DNA of 64,000 bases from Bryobacterales bacterium (GTDB lineage: Bacteria > Acidobacteriota > Terriglobia > Bryobacterales > Bryobacteraceae). The stretch is taken from contig JADKID010000015.1 in assembly GCA_016721425.1 (NCBI GenBank), forward strand, positions 1 through 64,000, read 5' to 3'. The notes under the pieces were generated by a model that saw only the letters and a program-made list of their open reading frames with translations, did no database searches and had not been told where the DNA came from. This document shows, in pieces, positions 1 to 8,816 of this stretch (the stretch's first letter is position 1; each line of letters opens with the position of its first letter). Both the position numbers and the translations under genes were made by a program.

Positions 1-575
1 TGCTTCTGAGCGTCCTGCTGTTGCTTTTGCTGTTGCTGCTGCTGGGCGTCCTGCATCCTGCTGTCGCTTCTGCTGGTCTTGCCGTTGGGTATCCTGCTGC
101 AGCTTTTGAGCGTCCTGCTGCTCTTTCTGTTGCTGCTGTTTCTGGACGTCCTGCTGCTGGCGCTGTTGCTGTTGCTGAGCATCCTGCTGTCGCTTCTGCT
201 GGTCTTGCCGTTGGGCATCCTGCTGCTGCTTCTGAACGTCCTGCTGTTGCTTTTGCTGTTGCTGCTTCTGGGCGTCCTGCTGCTGGCGCTGTTGCTGTTG
301 CTGCGCATCCTGCTGCTGGCGCACCTGCTGTTTCTGGGTGTCCTGCTGCTCTCTCTGCTGCTGCTGAGCGTCCTGCCGCTGTTTCAGTTGTTGCTGCTGG
401 CGAGTATCCTGGGGCTGCCTCTGCTGCTGTTGCGTTTGGGCGTCCTGCTGTCTTCTCAGTTGCTGCTGCTGGACGTCCTGCTGCTGGCGCTGCTGCTGTT
501 TCTGGGTGTCCTGCTGCTGCCTCTGTTGCTGTTGCTGCTGGACGTCCTGCTGCTGCCTTTGCGGCTGTTGCTGGC
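1..575. repeat. CAG/CTG-rich imperfect tandem repeat
   Basis: On the minus strand the tract is built of CAG/CAA runs broken every 9-12 codons by GAC/GAT followed by GTC, GCC or ACC, giving units like RQQQQDVQQQ, KQQQDAQ and RQQQDTQ. It encodes the C-terminal low-complexity region of the DUF6600 protein. From 575 down to about 55 the Gln register is kept; below 55 the same DNA repeat continues but one base out of frame. Confidence 0.9.
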
Positions 576-2166
576 CGGGCTGGGGGGCAGCACCGATTTT
601 GGGCTGGACCCGCCGGACCCGGTTCATATCAACGACGTTCACGGGCGCTCTCGCAGCGGGCGCGCTCTGGCGGAGGCGCTGGACTTCAGTCGGGGGCAGA
701 GCACGGCCGGGGTTTTTGGCCAGGGCGGGCTGTTGGCGCTCGAATGGGATTGCCGCGGCGGGCGGAGGTGTGCGCGCTACGACGCGGCGGTTGAATACAC
801 CGGCTGGGGGCCGGGCGGCGGGGCGGCCGCCGGCGCCTGCCTGGGGACCGAGGAGGCTTGACCTTTGCGGGGCAATGGAAGGAGCGGCGACTACGCGGAC
901 CTGGGACATTTGAGACTCGGGCACCGGGCGCATGTACTGATTTACGCGGCGGCCGCTGGCGAATGTGTTTTCGGGAACCGCGATGACGCCGTTCCGCACC
1001 CTCTGATTCACATAGTTCCTCGTCCTGTCGTCTGAATCGCGGCGGCTGTAGTAGTTGTTGAGGGTGGAGTTGTCCATCCCGGTGTTGTTGCGGTTCACGC
1101 GGGAGAAGTAGCCCTGGCTGGACCGGTAGGAGGGGTAGTAGGGCTCGCGGGGGCCGAGGGCGAACCAGCCTATGGCGGCGGCGGTGCCGATGGAGAAACT
1201 CATGCTGAAGCCGGAGCCTCCGCTGCGTCCGCCCACCCAGCCGACGAGGGCGGGCGCGTAGACGGGGGCCATGTTGTAGGGTCCGGGGATCCAGCCCCAA
1301 CGGCCGCTAAAGGAGGCCCAACGGCCGTAGTGGTAGGGCGCGAAGCCCCAGGGCGCGTCGTCTACCCAGGTCCAGCCCCAGGGATCGATCCAGGCCCAGT
1401 GGCCGTCGTGATAGGGGGCCCAGTTGGCGGAGACGGAGTTGGGCATCCAGACCTGGCCGTAGCCGGATTGGTTGTCCCAGGTGCCGTACTGGTCGAGGTC
1501 TTCGTAGCCGGGGACTTCGCGGGAGACGTAGCGGGCGGACTGGGATTGATCGGAGCGGGCGTCGCGCTGGGAGGACCACTGGTCGAACTCGTCGCCGGCG
1601 CCGGCGGTGGTGAGATTGTATTCGGTCTGTTCATCGCCTCGCACGGCGGCCTGTTGGCGGGTGTAGAGGGGGAATGACTGGCCGCCGCTGGTGACCTCGC
1701 CCTCTCCGTTGCGCACGGTGACGGTGGTGGTTTGGGAATCGGGGTTCGCGTCAATGCGGTATTGGCCGGGTTGTGTGATGTTGAAGGCGAGGTTGGGCGT
1801 ATCTACCTCGAAGACCTGGTTCGGCGCGAGATTGCGAATGCGGAGGTTGAGCGAGCCCTCGGAGAGGCGGATCTGGACAGTCTGGTCGTCGAGATTCAGG
1901 AACTGGAGGGCGGATTGGGCGCTCAGGCGCAGGGCGGTGGAGCCGATGTGAAACTCGGCGCGGCCGCGATCACCGACCCAGATGCTATCGCCGATGGTGA
2001 GGGGGCGGTTGATGTCGGCATCCACCCAATCGTCTATGCCTGTCGGCTGGAAGGAGACGGGACCGTCCCGGTAGCTGAGGCGGCCGACGCGGCCGGGGGG
2101 ATCCTGCGCCGCCAGGAATGAGGCCGTTGCCGCCATGAGTAGCACCACCAATCGCAGGTTCGGCAT
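1..2166 (-). CDS. Secreted DUF6600/FecR-like protein with Gln-rich tail, cut by window edge
   Basis: Reading from ATG at 2166 the frame stays open to base 1, so the gene is partial. The start has a good ribosome site (AAAGGAGC) and a signal peptide (MPNLRLVVLLMAATASFLAAQ). Residues ~25-165 look FecR-like (DGPVSF, IGDSIWVGDRGRAEF, VRNGEGEV). Residues ~235-300 are the Trp/Tyr/Gly-rich DUF6600 core (YGQVWMPN, GHWAWIDPWGWTWV, PWGFAPYHYGRW). Beyond residue ~530 the protein becomes a long Gln-rich tract. About 18 codons before the window edge the frame leaves the Gln register and reads Ala/Gly/Arg-rich, which suggests a slip in the repeat. Function is unknown; such proteins are common secreted products in Acidobacteria. 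The two leucine-rich plus-strand ORFs over the same bases are its shadows. Confidence 0.85.
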   Translation of the reverse strand, partial: MPNLRLVVLLMAATASFLAAQDPPGRVGRLSYRDGPVSFQPTGIDDWVDADINRPLTIGDSIWVGDRGRAEFHIGSTALRLSAQSALQFLNLDDQTVQIRLSEGSLNLRIRNLAPNQVFEVDTPNLAFNITQPGQYRIDANPDSQTTTVTVRNGEGEVTSGGQSFPLYTRQQAAVRGDEQTEYNLTTAGAGDEFDQWSSQRDARSDQSQSARYVSREVPGYEDLDQYGTWDNQSGYGQVWMPNSVSANWAPYHDGHWAWIDPWGWTWVDDAPWGFAPYHYGRWASFSGRWGWIPGPYNMAPVYAPALVGWVGGRSGGSGFSMSFSIGTAAAIGWFALGPREPYYPSYRSSQGYFSRVNRNNTGMDNSTLNNYYSRRDSDDRTRNYVNQRVRNGVIAVPENTFASGRRVNQYMRPVPESQMSQVRVVAAPSIAPQRSSLLGPQAGAGGRPAARPPAGVFNRRVVARTPPPAAAIPFERQQPALAKNPGRALPPTEVQRLRQSAPAARAPVNVVDMNRVRRVQPKIGAAPQPGQQQPQRQQQDVQQQQQQRQQQDTQKQQQRQQQDVQQQQLRRQQDAQTQQQQRQPQDTRQQQQLKQRQDAQQQQREQQDTQKQQVRQQQDAQQQQQRQQQDAQKQQQQKQQQDVQKQQQDAQRQDQQKRQQDAQQQQQRQQQDVQKQQQQKEQQDAQKLQQDTQRQDQQKRQQDAGRPAAATAKATAGRSEA

Positions 2167-2333
2167 GAGAAGCTCCTTTGGGCCGATCCGCTTGACGAAT
2201 CGAGCACCAGAGCTCTCTGTGCACGGGTATGGCCAATTGGCGGCGGGGCAGTGGGGGCGCGATTTTTGAGTGTGGCGGCCCAGCACAGTGACCGTGGGCG
2301 GTCAGGTGACTGCATTTCGTCTTGCTGACGGCT

Positions 2334-3485
2334 TTAATCGAGGCGCTTGTGGAAGCGTTGGGCGCTGAGGAAGAGGATGGTGACTCCGAAAACGCCGAGC
2401 ATGAGCATTTGCGACCAGAGGACGTCGAGGCCGCTGCCTTTCAGGAAGACGCCGCGGACGATTTCCATGAAGTAGCGGAGCGGGTTCAGGTATGTAATCC
2501 ACTGGACGACTTCCGGCATGTTGCGGAGGGGGAAGGCGAAGCCGCTGAGCATGAAGGCGGGCTGGAAGAAAAAGAACGTGGCCATCATGGCCTGCTGCTG
2601 GGTGTCGGAGATGGTGCTCATGAAGAGGCCGGCGCCAAGGGTGGAGAGGAGGAAGAGGCAACTGGCGGCGGCTAGAAGGAAGTAGCTGCCGTTCAAGGGG
2701 ACACGGAAGACGGTCATGGCGATGAGGGTGACGAGGTTCATCTGGAGGAAGCCGATGAGGGCGAACGGGATGGTTTTGCCGAGCATGAGCTCGATGGGGC
2801 GGATGGGGGTGACCATGATCTGCTCCATGGTGCCGATCTCCTTTTCGCGGACGATGGAGAGGGCGGTGAGCATGAGTGTGACGAGGGTGATGATGTTGAC
2901 GATGATGCCGGGGACGAAGTAGTTGCGGCTTTTGAGCTCGGGGTTGAACCAGACGCGGCGCTCGGGTTGGACGCTGGGGATGCGCAGGAGGATGGGGCCG
3001 TTCTGGGTGCGGCCGACGAGCTTGCGGGTCTGCTGGGCCATGAGCAGTTCTTTGTTGCGGGTGGCGATGACGGCGGCGGCGTAGTTGCCGACGATGGCGG
3101 CGGTGTTGGAGTTGGCTCCGTCGAGGAGGACCTGGATTTCGGTTTGGCGGCTGCCGCGCGTATCGGCTCCGAAGCCGGGGGCGATGCGGACGACGCCCTG
3201 GACGGCGCCGCGATCGAGGAGGTCCTGGGCTTCGCGCTCGCTGCCGGCCTCGGCGGTGATGATGAAGGTCCGGTTGGAGACGAAGCGCTGGCGGATCTCG
3301 TTACTTTCGACGGAGTGATCGAGATCCATCCAGCCGAGGCGGACCTGGGTGACGTCGAGGTTGACGGCGAAGCCGAAGACGATCATCTGGAGGAGGGGCG
3401 GTCCGATGAGAATGCCGCGCATGCGCGGCTCACGCAGCGTCTGGCGGAACTCCTTGCGCACGATTTCCATCACACGTTCCCACAT
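2334..3485 (-). CDS. ABC-2 type transporter permease (YbhR-like)
   Basis: 383-residue inner-membrane permease of an ABC-2 exporter. It has an N-terminal TM (MRGILIGPPLLQMIVFGFAV), a large periplasmic domain carrying LDVTQVRLGWMDLD and LLDGANSNTAAI, then about five C-terminal TM segments with the family motif MVTPIRPIELMLGKTIPF. Length and arrangement match YbhR/YbhS. It is the last gene of the operon and starts 12 bases after the sister permease. The pair should form a heterodimer driven by the two ATPases encoded upstream. The following 167 bases before the DUF6600 gene show no clear terminator. Confidence 0.9.
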   Translation of the reverse strand: MWERVMEIVRKEFRQTLREPRMRGILIGPPLLQMIVFGFAVNLDVTQVRLGWMDLDHSVESNEIRQRFVSNRTFIITAEAGSEREAQDLLDRGAVQGVVRIAPGFGADTRGSRQTEIQVLLDGANSNTAAIVGNYAAAVIATRNKELLMAQQTRKLVGRTQNGPILLRIPSVQPERRVWFNPELKSRNYFVPGIIVNIITLVTLMLTALSIVREKEIGTMEQIMVTPIRPIELMLGKTIPFALIGFLQMNLVTLIAMTVFRVPLNGSYFLLAAASCLFLLSTLGAGLFMSTISDTQQQAMMATFFFFQPAFMLSGFAFPLRNMPEVVQWITYLNPLRYFMEIVRGVFLKGSGLDVLWSQMLMLGVFGVTILFLSAQRFHKRLD

Positions 3486-3497
3486 AGTTTCCTCATT

Positions 3498-4631
3498 TCA
3501 GGCCATTTTCTGGCGCATTTTGCGGACGGCGATGGTGAAGACCAGCGCTCCATACATGACGAGAAACAGCATCTGCATCCAGAGGACCTCGAGGCCGGTG
3601 CCCTTCATGAAGACGCCCTGGAGGATGGCGACGAAGTAGCGGGCCGGCACGATGCGGGTGAACTGCTGGATGACGAACGGCATGTTGTCAATGGAGTAGA
3701 TGAAGCCGCTGAGCAGGAAGGCCGGGAGAAAGCTGCTGAGCAGCGAGAGCTGGTAGGCGAGCAGTTGAGAGCGCGTGATGGTGGAGAGGAGAATGCCCCA
3801 GCACAAGGCGCCGAAGAGGAAGAGGGCACTGGTGACGATCAGGAGGAGCGTGCTGCCGCGAAGGGGGACTCCGAAGATGCCGACGCCGACGATGAGGGAG
3901 ATGACCATGTCGGCCATGCCCAGGACAAAGTACGCGGCGAGCTTGCCGAGGAGGAGCTCGGTGGGGCGGACGGGGGTGGAGAGGAGCTGTTCCATGGTGC
4001 CGTTTTCCCACTCGCGGGCGATGGTGAGGGAGGTGAGGAGGGCGGCGATGATCATGAGGATGACGGCGATGAGGCCGGGGACGATGAAGTTTTTGGACTT
4101 GAGCTCGTTGTTGTAGAGGACGCGGATGCGGACGTCGACGGGCATTTTGAGCTTGCCCTGGCCGCGGCGGAGGAGCATGGCCTCGCGGAGCTCGGCGGAG
4201 TAGGCGAGGATGAGGGCCTCGGCGTAGCCGACGGCGATGGAGGCGGTGTTGGAATCGGAGCCATCGAGCAGGAGCTGCACTTTGGCTTCCTGGCTGGATT
4301 CGATCTTGTGGGCGAAGTCGTTGGGGATGACGATGCCGAGGAGGGCGGAGCTGTCATCGATGTGTTTGACGATGGTGCGGTAGTTGGCGGGGCCGGGCAC
4401 GATCTGGAAGTAGCGGGAGCCCTGGAAGCGCTGGATGAGCTCGCGGCTCTGGGGGGTCTGGTCCTGATCGTAGATGACGGTGAGGATGCGATCGACGTCG
4501 AGGGTGAGGGCGTAGCCGAAGAGGAGGAGGAGGACGAGCGGGACGGCTAGCGCCATCATGAGGCTGCGCCAATCGCGCATGATGTGGAGGGCTTCCTTGT
4601 GGAAGATGGCTCGGAAACGGCGCCATTTCAT
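3498..4631 (-). CDS. ABC-2 type transporter permease (YbhS-like)
   Basis: 377-residue ABC-2 permease, paralogous to the following gene. N-terminal TM (LMMALAVPLVLLLLFGYALTLDVDRI), periplasmic domain with LLLDGSDSNTASIA, and C-terminal TM cluster with WENGTMEQLLSTPVRPTELL. Its start codon overlaps the stop of the upstream ATPase by 4 bases, so translation is probably coupled. In E. coli the YbhS/YbhR pair works with YbhF and YbhG in export of cationic drugs and sodium; substrate here is not shown by the sequence. Confidence 0.9.
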   Translation of the reverse strand: MKWRRFRAIFHKEALHIMRDWRSLMMALAVPLVLLLLFGYALTLDVDRILTVIYDQDQTPQSRELIQRFQGSRYFQIVPGPANYRTIVKHIDDSSALLGIVIPNDFAHKIESSQEAKVQLLLDGSDSNTASIAVGYAEALILAYSAELREAMLLRRGQGKLKMPVDVRIRVLYNNELKSKNFIVPGLIAVILMIIAALLTSLTIAREWENGTMEQLLSTPVRPTELLLGKLAAYFVLGMADMVISLIVGVGIFGVPLRGSTLLLIVTSALFLFGALCWGILLSTITRSQLLAYQLSLLSSFLPAFLLSGFIYSIDNMPFVIQQFTRIVPARYFVAILQGVFMKGTGLEVLWMQMLFLVMYGALVFTIAVRKMRQKMA

Positions 4632-5383
4632 GCGGTACGCGCCTCCTCGCGCTCGATGCTGTCAATGAAGACGTCGTCCATGGTGGCGCCCTCGCCGAAG
4701 GCGGCCTTCAGCTCTTTCGGCGTGCCGAGGGCGATGGTGCGGCCTTTGTACATGAGGGAGAGGCGATGGCAGTACTCGGCCTCGTCGAGGTAGTGGGTGG
4801 TGACGAAGACGGTGGTGCCGCCCTCGGCCATGGCGTAGATGAGGTCCCAGAACTGGCGGCGGGCGATGGGGTCGACGCCGGAGGTGGGCTCGTCGAGGAA
4901 GACGATGGGTGGCTGGTGGAGGATGGCACAGCCGAGGGCGAGGCGTTGTTTCCAGCCGCCGGAGAGGAGGCGGGTCATGGTGGGGAGCTCGGATTCGAGT
5001 CCGGCCATTTTGAGGGCGTAGGCTTTGCGCTCGGGGCGGCGCTCGCGGGGGACGCCGTAGATGCCGCTGAAGAAATCGAGGTTTTCCTCCACGGTGAGGT
5101 CGTCGTAGAGGGAGAAGCGCTGGGACATATAGCCGATGGATTGTTTGACGCGTTCGGGCTCGCGGGCGACATCGAAGCCGTGGACCCAGGCCTGGCCGGA
5201 GGTGGGCGCAAGGAGGCCGCAGAGGATGCGGATGGCGGTGGACTTGCCGGCGCCGTTGGGGCCGAGGAAGCCGAAGATCTCGCCCTTGCCGACGCGGAGG
5301 GAGACGTCGTCGACGGCGGTGAACTGGCCGAAGCGTTTGGTGAGATGTTCGAGGACGACGGCGGACTGTTCATGCGGCTGCAT
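4628..5383 (-). CDS. ABC transporter ATP-binding protein (C-terminal half of a YbhF-like pair)
   Basis: 251-residue cytoplasmic ATPase. Walker A GPNGAGKST (~39-47), signature LSGGWKQRLALG, Walker B IVFLDEPTSGVDP, and the H-loop in VTTHYLDEAEYC. The signature Trp in LSGGWKQ is typical of the second half of fused YbhF proteins. It begins 14 bases inside the 3' end of the other ATPase gene, so the two halves of a YbhF-type protein are encoded as two overlapping genes. Confidence 0.92.
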   Translation of the reverse strand: MQPHEQSAVVLEHLTKRFGQFTAVDDVSLRVGKGEIFGFLGPNGAGKSTAIRILCGLLAPTSGQAWVHGFDVAREPERVKQSIGYMSQRFSLYDDLTVEENLDFFSGIYGVPRERRPERKAYALKMAGLESELPTMTRLLSGGWKQRLALGCAILHQPPIVFLDEPTSGVDPIARRQFWDLIYAMAEGGTTVFVTTHYLDEAEYCHRLSLMYKGRTIALGTPKELKAAFGEGATMDDVFIDSIEREEARTA

Positions 5384-6281
5384 GCTGGCCCTCCGCTTGA
5401 ATCAGGGCGATGAAGACGTCTTCGAGGGCCGGCGCGAGGGGGAGCAGGCGGACTGGGGCGGCGGCGAGTTCGACTGCGGCGACGTCGGCGCCTTCTTTCA
5501 GGTAGACGTGGAGGGCGGCACCGGCGGGCTCGGCTCCGACGACGCCGGGGGTGTGTTGGAGGCGTCGGCGGGCGTCGCGGAGGTTCTCGGCCTCGGCGCG
5601 GAAGCAGCGGGGGGCGAGCTGGGCGCGGAGGTTGGCGGGGGTGTCGCAGCGGATGAGCTGGCCTTTGTTGAGGAGGCCGACACGATCGCAGCGCTCGGCT
5701 TCATCGAGGTAGGCGGTGGAGACGAGAATGGTCATGCCTTCTTTGGCGAGGCGGTAGAGGATCTCCCAGAAGTCGCGGCGGGAGAGCGGGTCCACACCGT
5801 TGGTGGGCTCGTCGAGGAAGAGGACGCGGGGCTTGTGCAGGAGGGTGCACATCAGGGCGAGTTTCTGTTTCATGCCGCCGCTGAGCTTGGCCGCCGGGCG
5901 AGTGCGGAACGGGGCCATGCGGGTCATTTGGAGGAACTCGGTCATCATGGCGTCGCGGGCGGCGATGTCGATGCCGAAGAGGTCGCTGTAGAAGACCATG
6001 TTCTCTTCGACGGTGAGGTCGCCGTAGAGGCCGAATTTCTGGGCCATGTAGCCGATCTGGTCTTTGACGGCGTCGAGGTTGGGACCGACTTCCAGGCCGG
6101 CGACCTTGACGGTGCCTTCGGTGGGATCCATGAGGCCGCAGAGCATGCGCAGGGTGGTGGTCTTGCCGGCGCCGTCGGGGCCGACGAGGCCGAAGATCTC
6201 GCCCTCGGCGATGTTCAGCGAGAGCCCGCGCACGGCTTCGAGCTTGCCGAAACGCCGCGTGACTGAATTGAGTTCAATCAT
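5370..6281 (-). CDS. ABC transporter ATP-binding protein (N-terminal half of a YbhF-like pair)
   Basis: 303-residue ATPase. Walker A GPDGAGKTTT, signature LSGGMKQKLALMC, Walker B VLFLDEPTNGVDP, and Ser replacing His at the H-loop region (LVSTAYLDEAERC, where the partner has VTTHYLDEAE). The Asp in GPDGAGK and the H-loop change are both found in the first half of YbhF, which suggests this site is the weaker ATPase of an asymmetric pair. An extra C-terminal region of ~80 residues follows the ATPase core. Only 6 bases separate it from the HlyD gene. Confidence 0.92.
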   Translation of the reverse strand: MIELNSVTRRFGKLEAVRGLSLNIAEGEIFGLVGPDGAGKTTTLRMLCGLMDPTEGTVKVAGLEVGPNLDAVKDQIGYMAQKFGLYGDLTVEENMVFYSDLFGIDIAARDAMMTEFLQMTRMAPFRTRPAAKLSGGMKQKLALMCTLLHKPRVLFLDEPTNGVDPLSRRDFWEILYRLAKEGMTILVSTAYLDEAERCDRVGLLNKGQLIRCDTPANLRAQLAPRCFRAEAENLRDARRRLQHTPGVVGAEPAGAALHVYLKEGADVAAVELAAAPVRLLPLAPALEDVFIALIQAEGQHAAA

Positions 6282-6287
6282 GGAGGT

Positions 6288-7460
6288 TTACTTGAGGCTG
6301 ATTTCGGCGTCGACGGGCATGTTGGATTTGAGCTCGCGATTGGGGTTTTCGACCTCGATTTTGACGCGATAAACGAGCTTTTGACGCTCTTCCTGGGTCT
6401 GGATCTGCTTGGGGGTGAACTCGGCCTCGGAGGAGATGAAAGTGATGCGGCCTTTGTATTTCTTGCCGGGGAAGGAGTCCGTGGTGACGTCGACGAGCTT
6501 GCCGAGCTTGACGCGGCCGAGGTTGCTTTCGCTGACGTAGCCGCGCACCCAGGGCTTGTCGAGTTCGCCGACTGTGACGACAGTGGCACCGGCGGCGAGG
6601 ACCTCGCCCATTTCCGCGCTTTTGGCCATGACGACGCCGGCGATGGGGGAGACGAGAGTGCGATCGTTCATCTGGACGTCGAGGACGCCGGCCTGGGCCT
6701 GGGCGCGGGCGATCTCGGCCTGGCGCATGGCTACTTCGTCCTGGCGGCGCTTGAGATCGAGCTTGTTGGTTTCGGCGAGGCGGAGGGCGGCGCGGGCACG
6801 ATCGACGGCGGCGCGCTGCTGCTGGATCTGCTCCTGGCGGGGACCTTCCTGGACGAGCTTCAGTTGCTGGCGGGCGCGCTGGAGGGTGGCGGCGGCTGCC
6901 TCGCTTTTGGTGCGGAACTGGTCGAACTGGGCGGTGGAGATGTCGTCGTTTTTGTAGAGGCGCTGGGCGCGCTCCCAATCGCGTTGGGCCTGGGTGTTCT
7001 GCACCTCGGCCTCGGTGGCCATGGCGCGCGAGGTTTCGACCTCTTGCGGGCGGCTGCCGTTTTGCAGTTCCAGCAGGCGCGATTCGGCGGCGGCGAGCTC
7101 GGCCTTTTTCAGGGCGATGTCGCCGCCGATGGTTTCCGACTGCCAGGCGATGGCGGAGCGCAACTGGACGAGGGCGCTTTGGGCGGATTCCACGCCGGCG
7201 CCTTCGCGGGCCTGCTGCTGCTTGAGCTCGTTGCTATCCATGCGGGCGATGAGCTGGCCGGGCTTGACGTCATCGCCTTCGCGGACGGGCAGTTCGAGGA
7301 GGCGTCCGGGGAGCTTGAAGGAGAGGTCGACTTCGGTGAGTTCGATGTTGCCGCTGAGGCGGATGACGTCGGGGTCGGCGGCGGGGTGGGTGAAGCGCCA
7401 GGCGAGGGCGCCGCCGGCAGCGGCGATCAGCAAAACGGGGATGATGACTTTCTTGCTCAT
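6288..7460 (-). CDS. HlyD-family periplasmic adaptor (YbhG-like)
   Basis: 390-residue membrane-fusion protein. N-terminal TM anchor (VIIPVLLIAAAGGALAW), biotinyl-lipoyl half (LSGNIELTEVDLSFKLPGRL, VREGDDVKPGQLIARMD), a long coiled coil rich in Gln/Arg/Ala (~residues 75-225), then second lipoyl half and beta-barrel (VLDVQMNDRTLVSPIAG, EFTPKQIQTQEERQKLVYRVKI). The closing motif matches YbhG/EmrA-type adaptors. It should bridge the ABC permeases to the TolC-like channel encoded just upstream. Confidence 0.92.
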   Translation of the reverse strand: MSKKVIIPVLLIAAAGGALAWRFTHPAADPDVIRLSGNIELTEVDLSFKLPGRLLELPVREGDDVKPGQLIARMDSNELKQQQAREGAGVESAQSALVQLRSAIAWQSETIGGDIALKKAELAAAESRLLELQNGSRPQEVETSRAMATEAEVQNTQAQRDWERAQRLYKNDDISTAQFDQFRTKSEAAAATLQRARQQLKLVQEGPRQEQIQQQRAAVDRARAALRLAETNKLDLKRRQDEVAMRQAEIARAQAQAGVLDVQMNDRTLVSPIAGVVMAKSAEMGEVLAAGATVVTVGELDKPWVRGYVSESNLGRVKLGKLVDVTTDSFPGKKYKGRITFISSEAEFTPKQIQTQEERQKLVYRVKIEVENPNRELKSNMPVDAEISLK

Positions 7461-7478
7461 GTTCGTGTCTCTCTCGGG

Positions 7479-8816
7479 TTACTGCAATACCATGTCGATG
7501 TTGCCGACGGCGACGCCCAGATCCACGCGGGCGGCCTTCTGGCGGAAGACGGCGGCGATGTTGTTTTCACGGGAGCGGGCCACGCGGGCCTGGGCCTCGG
7601 TGACCTCGAGGCCGCTGGCGACTCCGGCCTCGAAGCGGCGCTCGGCCTGGGCGAGTTCTTTTTCGGATTGGTTGAGGGCTTCCAGGGCGACGACCACCTG
7701 GCTTTCTGAGGATTTCAGGGTCTCGAGCGCGAGGCGGATTTCGAGTTCCACCTGCTGGGCGGTGTCGCGGGTGCGGATGGTCTCCTGGCGGAGTTGGGAG
7801 GCGCCTTCGGCGCGGCGGGCGTCGCGGCGGCCGCCATCCCAGATGGGTACGCGGACGCTGACTCCGACGGTGCGGGTGGGAATGGTGAGCTCATTGACGC
7901 GGCCGAGGATTCCGTAGTCGCCGAAGGCGCTGGCGGAGGGGAGCCGCTCGGAGCGGAGGGAATCGTAGTTCAGCTTGGCGGCGAGTTGGCGCTGATCCTG
8001 GGCTTTCAACTCGGGCCGCAGTTCGCGGGCGGCGGCGAGGGCTTTGGGGGCGTCGGGGATCTCGGCCGGCTGGTATTTCAGCGCGTCGGTGAGCTCGAGT
8101 TCGGCATCGAGCTGGACGTTGAGGGCGCGCAGGAGCTGGAGGCGGGCGGTGTTGCGATCCTCTTCGGCCATGATCTGCCGCTGTTTTTCATTGGCGAGGG
8201 TGACCTGGGAGCGGGTGATCTCGATGCCGGTGCCGGTGCCGGCGTCCTTTTGGGAGCGCGCCTGTTTCAGGACTCGCTCGGCCAATGCGACGTTGGCTTT
8301 GGCGGTTTCGAGGGCGGCGTCGGCGCGGACTGCGTTGAGGTAGGACTTAGCGATGATGCCCTTGGTTTGGGCGAGGGCGGCGGACTGGTCGGCGCGGACG
8401 GCGGAAAGCTGGGCTTTGGCGGCTTGGTAGCGGCGGATGGCGGCGAGATCGAAGAGGCTCTGGGTGGCGGTGGCGCGGGCGTCGTTGACGTTGAGCGGCC
8501 CGACAAGGGAGGGCAGGCTGAAGGCGAAGCCAGGCACCTGCGGGAACTGAATCCCGAAGGTTTGGAGGTTGTTGGTGAAGCTGCGGAAGGTGTAGGAGCC
8601 ATCGACGTTGGGCAGCAGGGCGGCGCGGGATTGCAGGCGGCGGGCGTCGGCCTGAGTGACGAGCTCATTGGCCAGGCGCAGGCGCGTGGCGCCGTCGGGG
8701 GAGGTGGCGATCTCGACGGCCTTGTTGAGGCTGAGTGGCAGTGTTTTCCTGTCTTCCCCTTTTTGCTGGGCTGAGACGGCCAGCGCTGCCAGCATCAGGA
8801 TTCCCATGAGTCTCAT
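7479..8816 (-). CDS. TolC-like outer membrane efflux protein
   Basis: 445-residue outer-membrane factor with signal peptide (MRLMGILMLAALAVSAQ) and two OEP repeats: long alpha-helical stretches with repeating Ala/Gln/Arg (LSAVRADQSAALAQTKGIIAKSYLNAVRADAAL; second copy QQVELEIRLALETLKSSESQVVVALEALNQSEKEL). The start overlaps the TetR stop by 4 bases. E. coli ybhGFSR has no dedicated TolC, so this locus carries a complete tripartite exporter. Confidence 0.9.
   Translation of the reverse strand: MRLMGILMLAALAVSAQQKGEDRKTLPLSLNKAVEIATSPDGATRLRLANELVTQADARRLQSRAALLPNVDGSYTFRSFTNNLQTFGIQFPQVPGFAFSLPSLVGPLNVNDARATATQSLFDLAAIRRYQAAKAQLSAVRADQSAALAQTKGIIAKSYLNAVRADAALETAKANVALAERVLKQARSQKDAGTGTGIEITRSQVTLANEKQRQIMAEEDRNTARLQLLRALNVQLDAELELTDALKYQPAEIPDAPKALAAARELRPELKAQDQRQLAAKLNYDSLRSERLPSASAFGDYGILGRVNELTIPTRTVGVSVRVPIWDGGRRDARRAEGASQLRQETIRTRDTAQQVELEIRLALETLKSSESQVVVALEALNQSEKELAQAERRFEAGVASGLEVTEAQARVARSRENNIAAVFRQKAARVDLGVAVGNIDMVLQ

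Noticed and set aside
1..575. CRISPR-like array
   Set aside because: The repeat is continuous CAG/CAA codon repetition without unique spacers.
21..861. Leucine-rich plus-strand ORFs resembling membrane proteins
   Set aside because: They are translations of the CTG strand of the CAG tract and of the DUF6600 gene; no ribosome site or family motif.
2167..2333. Terminator after the efflux operon
   Set aside because: Only a 5-bp TGACC/GGTCA hairpin without a T-run is present.
2967..4550. 527-residue plus-strand ORF rich in Asp/Glu/Gly
   Set aside because: It is antisense to the two ABC-2 permeases. Its composition comes from the high-GC third positions of the minus-strand codons.
5136..7709. 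Long plus-strand ORFs opposite the ATPase and HlyD genes
   Set aside because: Shadow frames with skewed Gly/Ala/Glu content; the minus-strand frames carry the conserved motifs.
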